Shown here piece after piece: positions 1-11,294 of a stretch of 64,000 bases of DNA. The stretch comes from Beverwykella pulmonaria (Eukaryota > Ascomycota > Dothideomycetes > Pleosporales > Melanommataceae), in assembly GCA_001599595.1 (NCBI GenBank), contig BCHH01000018.1, forward strand, positions 458,258-522,257, written 5' to 3'. The stretch's first letter is position 1, and every line of letters begins with the position of its first letter. The notes beneath the pieces were generated by a model. The model did not search any database, was not told the DNA's origin, and saw only the letters and a list, made by a program, of their open reading frames with translations. Made by a program: the position numbers and the translations under genes.

Positions 1-104
1 ATTGCCCCACTAAAAGTTCGCTTACTCGTTCCTTTTTTGTAACCTCTTTCCTTCTCTCCCTTGAAAATATCGCCCTGTACATACCCCTTCCAATCCTTCC
101 CAGC

Positions 105-1185
105 ATGTCCCTCTCCCTGCCCTCGCTCATATCCCTCCGCCGCCCGCAAAACGAACCCCCCGAACCAGAAGACATCTTCGGCTCCTCGCTCGGGGGCATC
201 TTCACCGACGACCTGCAGAATAGTCATGGCGATGATCCGGATACGGTCATCATCTACAAGTCCCACCAATTTGGTGATCTTGAATTTCGCACCGCAGATG
301 TAAATGGCGAAGAGCAGAGGAGGAAGTTTGCGCATTATCTGTGGAATGCGGGGATTCTCTTGGCTGAACTGGTGGGAGGGAGGGTGCAAGAGAAGGAGGT
401 GAACAATAGGGACTCTGGGAATTTTGAAAAAGGAGACGAAGAGGAGAACGGGGGAAAGGAAAATTGGTGGATAGGCAGGGAGGAAGAAAAAGCGTGGAGT
501 GTCAAGGGCGAATCGGTGCTGGAATTGGGCGCAGGTGCGTTCGGCTGGACGGACAGGTAACAGGGAGAAAAATAGCTGATGGAAGTGTGCAGGCGTAGGA
601 CTGGGTGGGATTGCGAGCGCGCTGGCTGGGGCTGACGAGGTACGCTCTCTTCGTGTGGTCTGGTCAAGTTTCATTGGAAATCAATTGTTGAATGCTGATC
701 CGGCCGCGTAGGTTATCATCACAGACTACCCGGCTCCGCCCATCCTCGAAGCCGTAAGCACCAACGTGAGCCACAATATACCGCAGAACATGCAGTCCCG
801 CGTCACAGTCCAAGGCCATCTATGGGGCGAGCTTGACACGCCCTTCGCCGCAAGCAACGCACATAACTTCACCCGCATTCTCGCAGCAGACTGTCTCTGG
901 ATGCCGGACCAACACGACAATCTCGCTCTTTCCATGCTCCACTTCCTCTCCGAATCTCCCAGTGCCCGCATATACTGTATAGCTGGTTTCCATACTGGCC
1001 GTGCGAAACTGGCACCATTCTTCGAGGATGTTGTTCCCAGGCGGGGGCTGGAGATCGAGGAGGTGTACGAGATGGATGGGAGCGGGAAGCGGCGAGAGTG
1101 GACTCGGGAGCGGGGCGGAGTGGAAGATATTGGGGAGCGGAACAAGTGGCTTGTCGTTACCAGGCTTCGGCGGCGAGCTTCGTAA
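105..1185 (+). CDS. EFM7: EFM7/NNT1-like eEF1A N-terminal methyltransferase
   Basis: Three exons, 105-534, 593-639 and 712-1185, give 316 residues. The first splice completes the SAM-binding motif LELGAGVGLG (about residues 138-148), which strongly supports the model. Further matches to the class I methyltransferase family of yeast Nnt1/Efm7 are an acidic strand-2 end (VIITDYP), an AADCLW segment and a C-terminal WLVVTRL strand. Family knowledge: yeast Efm7 methylates the N-terminal Gly2 and the adjacent Lys3 of elongation factor 1A in the cytosol. The protein is longer than the yeast enzyme because of an acidic Glu/Asn/Gly-rich insert at about residues 100-130. The gene ends 74 bases from the converging EFM4 gene. 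The start at 105 is the first ATG in frame, and the lines before it are pyrimidine-rich, as fungal leaders often are. The family is clear; the exact substrate is inferred from yeast. Confidence 0.85.
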
Positions 1186-1259
1186 GGGAGAGAGCGTGTC
1201 ATCTTGGGCCGTCCAGACCGTCGTGTATATAGATGCCGACGAATAGCGTATTCACGTTA

Positions 1260-2036
1260 TCACTCCTTCCTCTTAAAACAAAGCGTGACAACGCTCGTTC
1301 CCGTCTTTCCCCCAAACGTGAAGCTGGGGTACTTCACAGCGTCCTCGTATACCAGCTCGCTGCTCTCCGTCTCAAACCAGCCCCTCAGTTCCTCGGCCGT
1401 CCAGTTACAGCTTGTGATCAGAAATCTGCCCCCTTTCTTCACCAGCTCCTCCACCTTCTCTCGGTACCCTTCGCATATTCTGCGTCCTTGTGCATCGGTT
1501 TCTTGGGAGAGGCAGATGGCATCGAAGGTGCCTTTGTCGAGCACGACGTCGAAGCCACGGCCAAGCCAGGGTCCGGGAGCGCGGGCCAATAGGTCCCACT
1601 CTTCGAATCTGATATCGCGGTAGTCGTCGCCCTTTTTCGCTCCGATCTCTTTTGCAAGCGCGACGCTGTGCGCTGAGTAATCCACACCGAGCATCTCCCC
1701 CGTCCATTCGTCTTCCCGGAGCGCAAACAGGAGATGGCCATTCCCAGTCCCGAGGTCTAGATATCTCGTGGCCTTTGGTTTTTCCTCTCTAACCCCCTCC
1801 CCCTCCGCAACCCCGCCCTCTGTAGGTGCATCCTTATGCAGGACCCCTTCGTCAGATAGGCGCTCGAGAAACTGCAGCATGCGCTCCTCAGCCCCCGCAT
1901 CGGAGAACCATATCGTGCCTTCATCGGCGGTGGTAGTGTTGGAGGTGAAATTGTCGAGTTCTTGTGTGTAGGCCGTGTCCCAGTAGGCTTTGGTGCCGAG
2001 TTCGGAGGGCGTGAGGTGCTGCGGCGGGGGTGGCAT
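1260..2036 (-). CDS. EFM4: EFM4/SEE1-like eEF1A lysine methyltransferase
   Basis: Intronless gene of 258 residues, very close to yeast See1/Efm4 and human METTL10 in length. Visible landmarks are an N-terminal LGTKAYWDTAY stretch (13-23), the SAM motif LDLGTGNGHLL (93-103), GVDYS (117-121), the family block VVLDKGTFDAICL (164-176) and a late ITSCNWT segment. Family knowledge: this enzyme dimethylates one internal lysine of elongation factor 1A (Lys316 in yeast). It faces EFM7 tail to tail, so two enzymes acting on the same factor are direct neighbours. On its 5' side it shares a 357-base divergent promoter region with the membrane protein gene at 2394. A Gly/Glu-rich loop at residues 73-87 is an insertion. 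The family call is firm; the exact lysine is inferred. Confidence 0.88.
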   Translation of the reverse strand: MPPPPQHLTPSELGTKAYWDTAYTQELDNFTSNTTTADEGTIWFSDAGAEERMLQFLERLSDEGVLHKDAPTEGGVAEGEGVREEKPKATRYLDLGTGNGHLLFALREDEWTGEMLGVDYSAHSVALAKEIGAKKGDDYRDIRFEEWDLLARAPGPWLGRGFDVVLDKGTFDAICLSQETDAQGRRICEGYREKVEELVKKGGRFLITSCNWTAEELRGWFETESSELVYEDAVKYPSFTFGGKTGTSVVTLCFKRKE

Positions 2037-2393
2037 GGTGGTGTGCCGTGGACCTGGAACACGGGGGACTGAGTACTGGGAAGGAACAGTCGTGAGGCTG
2101 GTAGGGGGTGAGAAACGAAATAAAATGGAGGGGCGGGGTAAGGGTGTGTGTTCTCGAAGCTTTTCGATGCGGTACCTGAGCTAAATCGAGTGCTGGAACT
2201 AAGCGAGTACGAGGTGTAGTGGGGTGCAATGACGTATGAAGTACCGTGGTACATCAAGCTGTCATTGCAAACATCACTGCCAGGGTTTCATCTGAGGAAA
2301 CAACAAACTTCCTTGCCTCTCGTGTATTTGGATATTGGAATAAATCCAGCTCTGAGCAACCCACCCACCTGCCCACCCAACAACTTCCCCATC

Positions 2394-3017
2394 ATGCCTC
2401 TCCTAACAACCGTCCCCCTCATCGTCCTCGCCGCTATCTCCGCCTACGGCGTCTCACTATCGTACAAAACCATAACCCGGCTGCGGACCTACGAGCAGAA
2501 ATCCGAAAAAGCAGCAGAATGGTCCAACACGGTCGCGCAACGTCTGCACAAAACTCGCACAACGCAAGCCGGTGCCGCCATCACTGTGCGTCTCTCCTTT
2601 CCTCCTTTCCTCATCTACCACACCGCCAGACAGCCTCCCGGGAAAAGTGCATCTAGCTAGTTCTGTGCACAGAGTCACGGGCTGCCAAGTTTCCCCCAAG
2701 TGTGACGATTCGGTAATGTATGAATGGATATCTGCTAACAAGAACCTCTACAGATCGTGCTATCCCTCCTAACCTCCCTCACCCTCATAGCCATTCCCAA
2801 ATTCACCCTCTACACCGCGCTCGCGAACACGATATTCTTGTCTGCGTCCAGCGTGCACATGCAGCGCTTCTGGAATGACAGTGTCCAGACGCAAGTCCCC
2901 TTCATCGAGAAATTCAACAAAGCGATCAAGGGGAGCGAGGAGCTGGTGGCGGTGCTGCAGATGCTTGCGCTTGGCTGGGGAGGCGCAGCGTGCGTGTGGT
3001 GGGGGTTGGGCATTTAG
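2394..3017 (+). CDS. Small multi-pass membrane protein, unknown function
   Basis: Two exons, 2394-2585 and 2754-3017, encode 151 residues. The intron of 168 bases is long for this window, but it starts GTGCGT, ends CTACAG and keeps the frame in phase 0. Three hydrophobic stretches are visible, at about residues 5-23, 65-95 and 128-150, separated by a basic segment (TRLRTYEQKSEK) and an amphipathic segment containing FIEKFNKAIKG. The protein ends in a tryptophan-containing hydrophobic tail (WWGLGI). I do not recognise the family. The composition fits a small organelle or ER membrane protein, but nothing shows which. It is divergent from EFM4 and convergent with the hydrolase gene, 122 bases away. 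Confidence 0.7.
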
Positions 3018-3139
3018 GAGGATGGAACCGAGGGGACTGGGTGTTCATCAAGTGGCGGCATTACTACAGGAGCTGTAGAAGTGACATTGAATCACATTAT
3101 ATTAGCCTTTGGCGCCCTCTGATGCAGTGCTCTCAACAC

Positions 3140-5443
3140 TCAAGCCAACCCCTCCATCTCCCTCACCACCCTCAAGCTCTCCGCCTCGCGGACCCACTCC
3201 TCGATCCTGGCTACCACATCTCCCACCAGCCTCTCATAACTCTCGCTCATGAAGAACAAGCTCGTGTGCGCGGTGACCTCATCCATGCCCTCCATGAATA
3301 CCCTCACCCACGTTGGGTCCTTATTGCCACTCGCATCTTTCGGGGGCAGCATACAAAACTTCTTCAACCGCCTCTTCTTAGGTGCAGTGTCGGGATTGGA
3401 GGCGGTTGTGGTGTTGGTGTCTTGCGTAGTGAGGGTATGGGTCGAGTCGGCGTAGGATGTATCTGTGGAGAGCGAGGGCGCGGTGGAGGACGAGACCTCG
3501 TCCGGGTTGGCCTGGGAGAAGATGATGCTACGAGAGAAGTCGTAGTTGGAATAGGGACTGTTGGGCTTACGCGCCTGGGGGTGGGATTCGGGTCCGAGTT
3601 GGAGGGTGCCGAAGTCCGAGTCAATGCTACTTTGGATTGGGTGCTTGCGCTCGCTTTCTGACGCATCCGCTTTCGGGGAAGGAGACCGGTTTCCTCCCGT
3701 TAACCTATTTGCTTCCCATTTCATTCTTGCTGCCTCTCTCTTCAATCTTTCTTCTTCTGAATTCGGTCGTTCTACTTCTGTCTTCCGCTTCTCTGCTTCT
3801 GCTTTCTGTTTTTCTGCTTCCTTGAGCGCTGCTGCTGCTTCTTTCTGCCTTTCCTTCTGCCATTTTTCTGTTATTTTGTGACGCTCCTTAATCACGTGAT
3901 TTCGCGCTTTCACGTCTCGTTGGTACTCCTTAAGTGCCCGTGAATGGTCCTTCTCCGCAGCCTTGCGCTCTGCCTTGTCTGGATACTGCGCAAGATCGAC
4001 GAACAGAGGTTCTGTAGGGATGGGGGGTATTTCGGGGAGGATCGGCCCAGATTCGGCATCCATGGATATGTTATGAAGTGAGGGCTCCTTGTGAGATGGC
4101 GAGTCCTGGCTCAGCAAGGCGTCTTCGCAAAGCGATGGGTCAACATGCGATAAGTCTTCGTCCTCCTGCATTGGCATCGGATCGACGGCAGAGAGCGGCT
4201 CTTCCGGACTTACAGGCACAACCTCGTTATCGCGGTATTCCTCGACCGAGATTCGTGGGCTCGCAGGCTTCGTTGTTACCGCCAAACTAGGCCCGGGTAT
4301 AAGGGCGGATGTGCTACTTGACGCATGCTCCAGACGGCCTGGAGTCGCTGGTCGCGAAGGAGATGGAGACTTTGGCGACTTTGGCTTCTTTGGCCGTCCT
4401 GTGCTCGCTGTATAGTAGTTTACGAACCGTATCCTTGGCGGAGAGCGAACTTCTGGATTCACCGACATCCTTTTCTTCTCATCATCTTCCTCGAGAGCCC
4501 GTATCCTAGCGTATCGGTCCTTGAGCTCTCGATAGTCTGCCATTGCGCTGCCAAATTCAAAGTGTTGCTTTACCAGGTCTTTGGATGCTGCGATAAGACC
4601 ATTGGAATGCTTGTTGATGAAATGTAGCGTATTCTCCCATCCTTTGCGAACGGGGAGCTGGACATCGTTTGCAAACCGGGGGTTGTAGTTTGGATCTGAT
4701 GGCTTTGGGTTGAACAGAGTGTTCATTCTGCTTGGCCGTTTTCCCGCACTTGGATCCAGCATGTCCACGGCGGCCTGGTGCTCGGGAGTAGGCGCGGGGT
4801 TGAATATGCTCCCAAGCCCAGCTTTCACGATCCCAGGATGCATGCCAATGAAGGGGACGTCAAAGTTCACGACCCCGATGATGTGATGGCGGAATATTAG
4901 GGCGATATCTGCGGCGAGGAGGCCGCCCATGGAGTGTCCCAGTAGTATGACATCTGTCCAGGGCGTCTCGTGCGGAGCAAGCCTGACGTGAGCGTTAGCC
5001 CATGCGCCAGATACAAGGGCAATAGTTTTTCAAGCTGCTACCACTACGCTATCGTACCATTTGGAGAAGTCGTCTCGTGCGACCTCGAGGGCACGGCGCG
5101 ACCGATATCTGGGGTAGATCTTGGTGTGCACAATGTGTGAATCTGCCAGAGTGATGGTGACCAGATTGTGGACATGTGCTGGGAAGCTCTGGAAGCTGGT
5201 CTCATTCCCCATGAAGCCGTGGATGTACACGAGCAGCAGCCTCCGCAGGCCCGTGTGGTCTGTAGCAGGGTCTGGCACGAGGGACTGAGTGGAGGAGGAT
5301 CGGGGGTCGTGCGATGCCATTGACGCAAGCGAAGACTCAGCAGCCGAGGCAGGAGCTTGGGCTCTGCGACCTCGAGGCGGGAGGGCTGGCGGCTGTTGAA
5401 ACTCGGTGTAGCTGGGTGGGGGGGATTCTGATGGCGACGTCAT
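3140..5443 (-). CDS. Alpha/beta hydrolase (DUF676/lipase-like) with long charged tail
   Basis: Two exons, 5443-5058 and 4982-3140, give 742 residues. The 75-base intron joins SKW to LAPHE. After a Pro/Ser-rich leader, residues 70-150 show a serine hydrolase core: LLLVYIHGFMGNE (oxyanion region) and the nucleophile elbow LLGHSMGG, with Ser146 as predicted nucleophile. VVNFDVPFIGMHPG follows, as in fungal DUF676-type lipases and esterases. The remaining 500 residues are low in hydrophobics: a Ser/Pro-rich section, then a Lys/Glu/Ala-rich stretch likely to form a coiled coil, then a short conserved-looking end with KKRRLKKFCMLP. I place the start at 5443 (MTSPSES); an in-frame ATG at 5521 would add 26 residues. 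No signal peptide is visible, so a cytosolic or membrane-peripheral site is likely. The substrate is unknown. Confidence 0.78.
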
Positions 5444-7094
5444 GGTTGATGGGGGCTGCGTTTGGCAGCGGAAGTCGCGACTGGGGGGAGTTCCATCAAG
5501 CAGAGCAGGCAGAACGAGCAAGGACGCAGGCGGGAGTCGCGATCAAGTCGGAGCAAGAACAACACCTGGGCGTAGCAGCTACGCAGAGGACGCAATCCAG
5601 ATAGCGCGGCCAAAACAGGATAATTGGATAGACAGTTTCACTGGTTCCAAGGTTGCACCCGCCACACGGCCACAGTGGCGCGAGGGTGGGGCTCGACTTG
5701 GCCCCGGCATGCACGCACGTGACAAACGGCGGCGTCTGTGCACGACAGCCCTTGCAAGACCCATTTCTGGAAGAAACGTCAACGGGGGCTTTGGGTGCTT
5801 GGCAATATTGCGAGACGAGGGTACCGACAGCGAGTGGCACAGGCGGTAGATTGCTCACCCAGACGGCATCAAATAGGGTGTCGCGTCAGCGTGCTGCGAG
5901 AAGGATAGTGGCAGCTGTGGAACAAATGAAGAACAGAGATCGGGCACCCACTGGAATGCAGGAGAGCCAGCGACGACCATGTTGGAAAGGCAAGTCCGTC
6001 GAAGAGGGGCCATCTGGGATGTCCCGCAGCACGCGGGACGGCAGGAGGGCACGCGCGAATCGGGTCCTGCATGGAAGAACGCCCTCAAACCAAACCAAAC
6101 ATTTTCCTTCTGCCAGCGAACACGCCCGCGCACGCCAGGCATGAAAGGCTCCCCCGCCGCTGTCCAGCGCACACATGCACCGCTGCACTCACAGGGAAGC
6201 CAGTATTATTACCATCTTCACGGATCAGCATCGCACACTCACGAAGGGGGCCCGTGGCTATTTTCAGGGCCCAAAACGAAATTGGGTGCAGGGATCCCCA
6301 ATTACGAGCCCGCTGCTGCTACTGGTCGGCGCCCGTAACACCAATAAGGGCTCCCGCCTGCCAGCCTTCTCCTCGCTGCCCTCTCTTTTCGTCGCGCGAG
6401 CGTGCTCCTCTCTCTTCCTCTCCACCACCACGGCCTCCGCTGCGACGTCGACAATTGACCCAGCTCCAGCGCCGCCGCGAGCCCTGGAGGGAGTCTGGAC
6501 GTGTGCAACTCCCCGCCCTTCACACACCACCACCCCCCCCAATCAAGCTTTTCCGAGCTCGCGACCAACTCCAAGCCTAACGTTAATCCCCGACAGTTGC
6601 ACCACCAGCGCGCAACTTGTTGCTGGTTTGCAATTAAGGTTCTCCTCGCCTGCACGCACACTGGAACACCCCATCGAGCCATAATTAATCGCCCGCCCGT
6701 CCGCGCCGGTCCAGAGCATCACGAATGCTGGCCCGTTGACCTCGCCAGGTGTGTGTATACAAACGCTGCTATAACCTCAATCCGCGACCTCGCGACTTCA
6801 ACCGTCCCGCTGCCATTGGAGTGCTGATCACCGCCCAGTTTCTGCCTTTCCCTGCCAGCTTTCTGGCGTCCGTTCGTTTCCAACTCTTTCTCACCACCAC
6901 ACTATCGTGCCATCTACTGTATCCATTGACTGGACCTGCACTGCAACCGGGCCGAAGCCTCAGCGTCCGCTCCTTTATCGCTATCAACACGCGCAAATCC
7001 AACTTCACGCCCTCCCTAGAATCCATGACACGCTCGCAAGCCGCCTTCACCACTGAACTTCTGCGCAAGCCGCTTCTGTTCGTTTGATCGTTCA
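5444..7094. other. GC-rich divergent intergenic region
   Basis: About 1.65 kb lies between the hydrolase gene (reverse) and the membrane protein gene (forward). Many short open frames exist on all frames because the DNA is GC-rich, but none has a recognisable motif or plausible splice structure. Pyrimidine-rich tracts at about 6360-6440 and 6830-6910 look like a fungal 5' leader for the gene at 7095. I read the stretch as two promoters and a long 5' UTR. Confidence 0.5.
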
Positions 7095-8619
7095 ATGGAG
7101 ACCGCCAGCACCGTGTCCAAAATATCCAGAATCGATCTACGCTTCCGCCACCGCGCCCAGGACGTGTCGCCGCAGGAAGAGCCTTTGCAGGAACCCAAAG
7201 AAGAGGCAGAATCGCCCAACGCGACAGACGAACCGCTGTTGATTCGAGAGCAGAAGGGTCGCGCCGTCATGGGACGAGCACATCGCATGTTCCATCGCCG
7301 TGCCGCGGTGGAACCTTCCAAAGTCTTGACCGTCATTGTGGATGTGGTCGCCACGGTGGACTCCAACGGGAGTACCATCGTGCTGGCAACCTCGACGCCT
7401 GGACTGGTCAGCGTGCAAGCTGTGCCAACGGTGGCCCTACCATCAGTCCCCGCAGTGCCGCCATTCCCCAGCGACCTAACCGTTCCTGCATACCCATGGC
7501 CATCAGGCGCTTCGACCGCGGTAACCGCAGCATCGATTTCGTCGCCGTCACCCTCGCCGTCAGTGACATCAGTATCCGGAGCCAGCTCCGCTGCGTCATC
7601 CGCATTCCCCTCATCACTAGGCTTTAATTCGACAATATCCAGTAAGTTGCGTGACCCCATCCCGCCCTGTCTATCTGACATTCCTAGACTCCCTACTGTC
7701 ATCCCTCTTATCGACCCAAAATAGCACTACATCTACATTAACATCGTCATCTTCATCAGGCTCTTTCTCGTCTAGACAATCCTCTTCGCAAATAACCACC
7801 ACTTCGTCCGAACTACCTGCATCTACGTCTGTTTTAGGGGGTGGTGGGGGGGGCCCGCCGGCGAACACCGCACCAGTCCCCACCACTTCAACTGCAGCAA
7901 CTGATTCTGGACGGAACTTGAGCAGTAATACCCCTCTAACCACACCCAAAGTCGTTGCCAGCGTCATTGGCAGTCTCGCAGGTGCCGCCCTTTTCCTCGC
8001 CATCATTCTGTTCCTTATACGGCGTCATAAACGCATGCAAGGTGGCGTGACTCGTCAAATTACGGCAGATGATGCCGCCGACAGCCAGCCCATGGCCTCG
8101 TCAGCCCAACAGATGGCTACAAGACGTAGTTATGTGCCTGCTAGTACAGCAGCCTTCTTCAATCGCTTTTCGGGCGCGTCCAGGTCGACCACAGACACCA
8201 GCACAACAGGAGGAGGTGAGCGGGGTTTCCAACGGATATCAGGCCGCAAACTTCCTTCGGCGTTCAGCGAAGGCATGACATCAGATCAAGTTGCTCGCGA
8301 GGGAAAACTTTCGGGATCATCCTTCTATCAAGACGACAAGGGCTTTTACGGAGGACCGGGCATCGGTGCGAAAGAGGCCGGAGAGTCTTCAGCCGCAGGT
8401 GTCATGGGAGCAAAAGAGCGAATCGTCACAATGCCTTCTCCAGCAAGGACGCCAACAATCCACCATCCTCCGCCACCCTTTGGTACTAGTCGCAACGGAG
8501 GCTCGATGCTGAGCCCACCTCAAAGTCCGAATCCTAGCATAACACCCAGAGGCACATTGGGGCGGAGCCATCCCTCCCAGGATGGATCGCGAAACTCCAA
8601 ATTTACAGAAGATGTGTGA
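7095..8619 (+). CDS. Ser/Thr-rich single-pass membrane protein
   Basis: Two exons, 7095-7641 and 7688-8619, joined across a 46-base intron, give 492 residues. The first 180 residues begin with a charged segment and pass into Val/Pro/Ser-rich sequence. Residues 183-265 are an extreme Ser/Thr/Gly-rich stalk with a run of six glycines, likely O-glycosylated. A single membrane helix (VVASVIGSLAGAALFLAIILFLI, about 270-292) is followed by a basic stop (RRHKR) and a 200-residue cytoplasmic tail rich in Ser, Pro and Gly. This layout resembles fungal wall-stress sensors (Mid2/Wsc type) and other fungal stalked membrane proteins. However, no cysteine-rich WSC domain and no clear N-terminal signal peptide are seen, so an upstream exon may be missing. 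The role is inferred from architecture only. Confidence 0.75.
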
Positions 8620-9321
8620 CGATTTCGAATTCCCTTCTTTGTACTTCAACACTGTCTTTCTCGCATCCATTTTTGACGAATCTAGCTACGATCAGCGAAC
8701 ACTTGCACGTGCATAGAGACCCGGCATTTGTTTTCTATTTCGAGTTCGAAGTTTCCTTTAGGCGAGCCTCCTTTTTGTATACCCAGGAGGTAGTCGCTTA
8801 CGCAGTGGCCTAAAAGTCGATCCATCCTTGCATCACCGAAGCGCTGCAACAAATATCTCAACAACCAAACCCACACGCTCCTTAATATCGACCGCATTAC
8901 GGTGGTCGCCTCTACTCTAATGTATTTTGTCTTTGTCCGTTGGTCCTTATCTCCTGTATGTACGCTTTCTTCAGGCACGCGAGATTGTTCCCGACTGCGT
9001 GTTTCATACCCCGGGTTCTGCTCTAATTAGAGCCCGATTCGATTATATTGTGTAGTACGCCCTTCTTGATGTATATATTTTATCATGCTGAGAGTGGTTT
9101 GCCACTGGTGTGTATATGTTCGCGATGCTGCCATGTCCTCTAGGAGAAGTGGAGTCGAGGAAGGAAGGGGTGAATTTGGGAGGGAATGGTGTGGTAGATC
9201 GCGAGAGAGCGATATTGTAGAGAGGTTGTGTTTATCTTTTTCTAATGATAAAATGTTCATCTGAAAATGTCTTTGTGTCTGCATGTCCATGTGTGTTACT
9301 CTGATATGTGAGCTGTTCTCT
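8620..9321. other. Intergenic, no gene seen
   Basis: About 700 bases between the membrane protein stop and the candidate small gene on the other strand. It holds the likely 3' UTR of the former. Open frames here are short and lack motifs or splice signals that make sense. Confidence 0.4.
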
Positions 9322-9558
9322 TCATGCCAATTCTTTCGTCCAGGCTGACATACTAGCTCCTTTGTTTTGTGCAGAGTATGTTAACGAGTCCCTGCAGCTT
9401 ATCATTCACGGTTTATGAACACCCACCTACCGGCCCAAAGTCCCCCTAGCAGTTATAGCCTATCTACAAGAAACTGGACACGCATACTCACTCGCAATCC
9501 AGTCCACGAACGAGTAGAATGTGTCTTCTTGATTGTAAACCTTCAGGTCGAACTTCAT
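9322..9558 (-). CDS. Candidate small gene, 46 residues, two exons
   Basis: Reverse-strand ATG at 9558 opens MKFDLKVYNQEDTFYSFVDW. A donor GTATGC at 9487 and an acceptor CTGCAG ending at 9392 would join exon 9558-9488 to 9391-9322, giving 46 residues ending TKELA. A second donor (GTGAGT at 9491) with the same acceptor would give a 25-residue peptide instead. Support comes from the leader: a TATA-like run 75 bases upstream and a C/T-rich stretch right before the ATG, with codons that look protein-like. There is no signal peptide and no family match that I know. It could equally be the first exon of a longer or decayed gene. The nearest neighbour is the divergent kinase gene at 9899. Confidence 0.3.
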
Positions 9559-9630
9559 GGGAAGTAAGGATGGGACTAAGGAGGGCAGACGTGACTGGCT
9601 GAAAGAATGAGGCGTTAAGGTTACATAGGG

Positions 9631-9640
9631 AATATATAGT
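9631..9640 (-). promoter_or_regulatory. TATA-like box for the candidate small gene
   Basis: The reverse strand reads ACTATATATT here, 73-82 bases before the ATG at 9558, followed by a pyrimidine-rich leader. The position and context fit a fungal core promoter. No experimental support. Confidence 0.3.
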
Positions 9641-9898
9641 GATTTCTAGCAGCAGGTCCTCGAATAACCCTAAGAAATCAATCAGGCATGCACGCTACCA
9701 CAAGCTATATAATTGTTCAAGATGCCTCCACTCAGGTTGCGGTAACTGGACACGTGTTGGGGCCCCTTCAGCGGTTGGCTTTCTGGCCAGGAGGCTGAGA
9801 ACGCCTTGTTGCCTATGAAGCCTACACTTGTATAGATAAAATGCGTCTTTTGGTATCATGGAGCGGGTGGTGCACCGCAACAATTAATTCGACATAAA

Positions 9899-11077
9899 AT
9901 GCCTGCGGAAATCCACTCGGTCTACAAGAACCAGGCAGATGCGCCATACGACTCTCTCGAGCTCCTCGGTGGTGGCTCGAGCGGTTCCGTGGATCGAGTC
10001 CGACTCCGCGGCAGCAGCTACTACTATGCACGAAAATCCATCATAATACCCCCGGTCGGTCGATCGCAAAGAGAACACACGATCAGCAAAATCAAAGAGG
10101 AGGCTCGCATTATTCGGCGTCTACGCAATAATCCACACATGGTCGAAGTAGTATCGACCTACGAAACCACGGCCGGATACACCCCGACGTTTTGCATCCT
10201 CCTTCTCCCCATTGCAGATCGCAATTTGGGTTCAACGCTCGAGCACATTGACCAAATGAGCGAAGGCGAGGAGAAAAGAAATGCCATTCGTACCATGAGA
10301 CATTGGGCGGCATGTCTTGTGCGCGCAACAGACTACATGCACTACAATCGCGTCAAGCACAAGGATATTAAGCCTCCTAACATATTGATACGCGGCCAGG
10401 AGATCTACATTACCGATTTCGGCATTGCTAAGGACTTTCTCCCGGATGGGAATTCTGCGAGCACGGCCTGGCAAGTCGACGGGACGCGGCGCTACTGTCC
10501 ACCCGAGGCCCTCAATCAAGGGCGGCGCGGCCGCGCATCCGACATCTTTTCTCTCGGCTGCTGTTTCCTAGAAATGGCGACTGTCATGATTACCTGTGGG
10601 AAACTGAGCACGTTGAAGCCGGAACGGGGGCCGCCATACGCGGAAAGGGAAGAACATGTCCTGCGCTGGATATACTACTTGTTTAGTGAACTCGCCTTTC
10701 GATCGCTTCGCCGACACAAAGCAGAAGGCAGTGGCGTCGATTTGAGCACCGCAAGCGACGACCTTGTGCTTAAACATGCCGTCTTGCTGCCTGCCTTGGC
10801 CTTCACAATGATGGATCCATCAGCCTCGAAAAGGATTACAGCACGCCAGCTTGTTACCCTTATATCGGTTTGGGCCAAGGACATGTACTGTGACAAGTGT
10901 AAGCTAGGCGTACCCGACGAGGATCCGACATTGGGGTTGCACTCCAAGTTTAAGTCTCGTAAAGACCTGGAATACCCACGGAATCCGGACGAGGTCTTGG
11001 CGCCCGATTTCCCACTTCCTCGTAACTGGGAGGATGCGAAAAGGCTTTGGTTGAAGGACCACATGTGGTGGCACTAG
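9899..11077 (+). CDS. Protein kinase, fungal accessory type
   Basis: Intronless gene of 392 residues with a full eukaryotic protein kinase set. It has a glycine loop LGGGSSGSV (23-31), the VAIK-type lysine in YARKSI (Lys46), the helix-C Glu in KEEAR (about 67-68), catalytic loop HKDIKPPN (154-161, Asp156 and Asn161), DFG (173-175), a PPE in place of APE (201-203) and the helix-F Asp in SDIFSLG (215). All catalytic residues are present, so it is predicted active, acting on Ser/Thr. The catalytic loop has HKD rather than the common HRD. The C-terminal 100 residues contain a CDKCKLG segment and a WLKDHMWWH end. No membrane segment or extra domain is visible. It converges on the five-exon unknown gene at 11295. 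Target and pathway are unknown. Confidence 0.85.
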   Translation: MPAEIHSVYKNQADAPYDSLELLGGGSSGSVDRVRLRGSSYYYARKSIIIPPVGRSQREHTISKIKEEARIIRRLRNNPHMVEVVSTYETTAGYTPTFCILLLPIADRNLGSTLEHIDQMSEGEEKRNAIRTMRHWAACLVRATDYMHYNRVKHKDIKPPNILIRGQEIYITDFGIAKDFLPDGNSASTAWQVDGTRRYCPPEALNQGRRGRASDIFSLGCCFLEMATVMITCGKLSTLKPERGPPYAEREEHVLRWIYYLFSELAFRSLRRHKAEGSGVDLSTASDDLVLKHAVLLPALAFTMMDPSASKRITARQLVTLISVWAKDMYCDKCKLGVPDEDPTLGLHSKFKSRKDLEYPRNPDEVLAPDFPLPRNWEDAKRLWLKDHMWWH

Positions 11078-11294
11078 GGTTTGGCATAGTGCGTTGCTGA
11101 GTAGGTAGTGCTTTGAGCCTGACCTTGTTTTTTATCGCCCTTGGTTAGGTTGTGCGACTTGGGAGAATCATAGAAGCTTGTGCACGCCATTTTCGTAGTT
11201 CAATTGTTTTTCTCATTAGGTTTTGTAAAGTAGCGTCAAGATATCTATCATGTTGTAACTCTTGGGTCTGGATTTGAACCAGTGGAAGAAAACA

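Noticed and set aside
5522..7080. Many open frames of 60-170 codons on both strands
   Set aside because: GC-rich DNA gives long frames by chance; they overlap each other, lack motifs and splice logic, and sit where two divergent promoters are expected.
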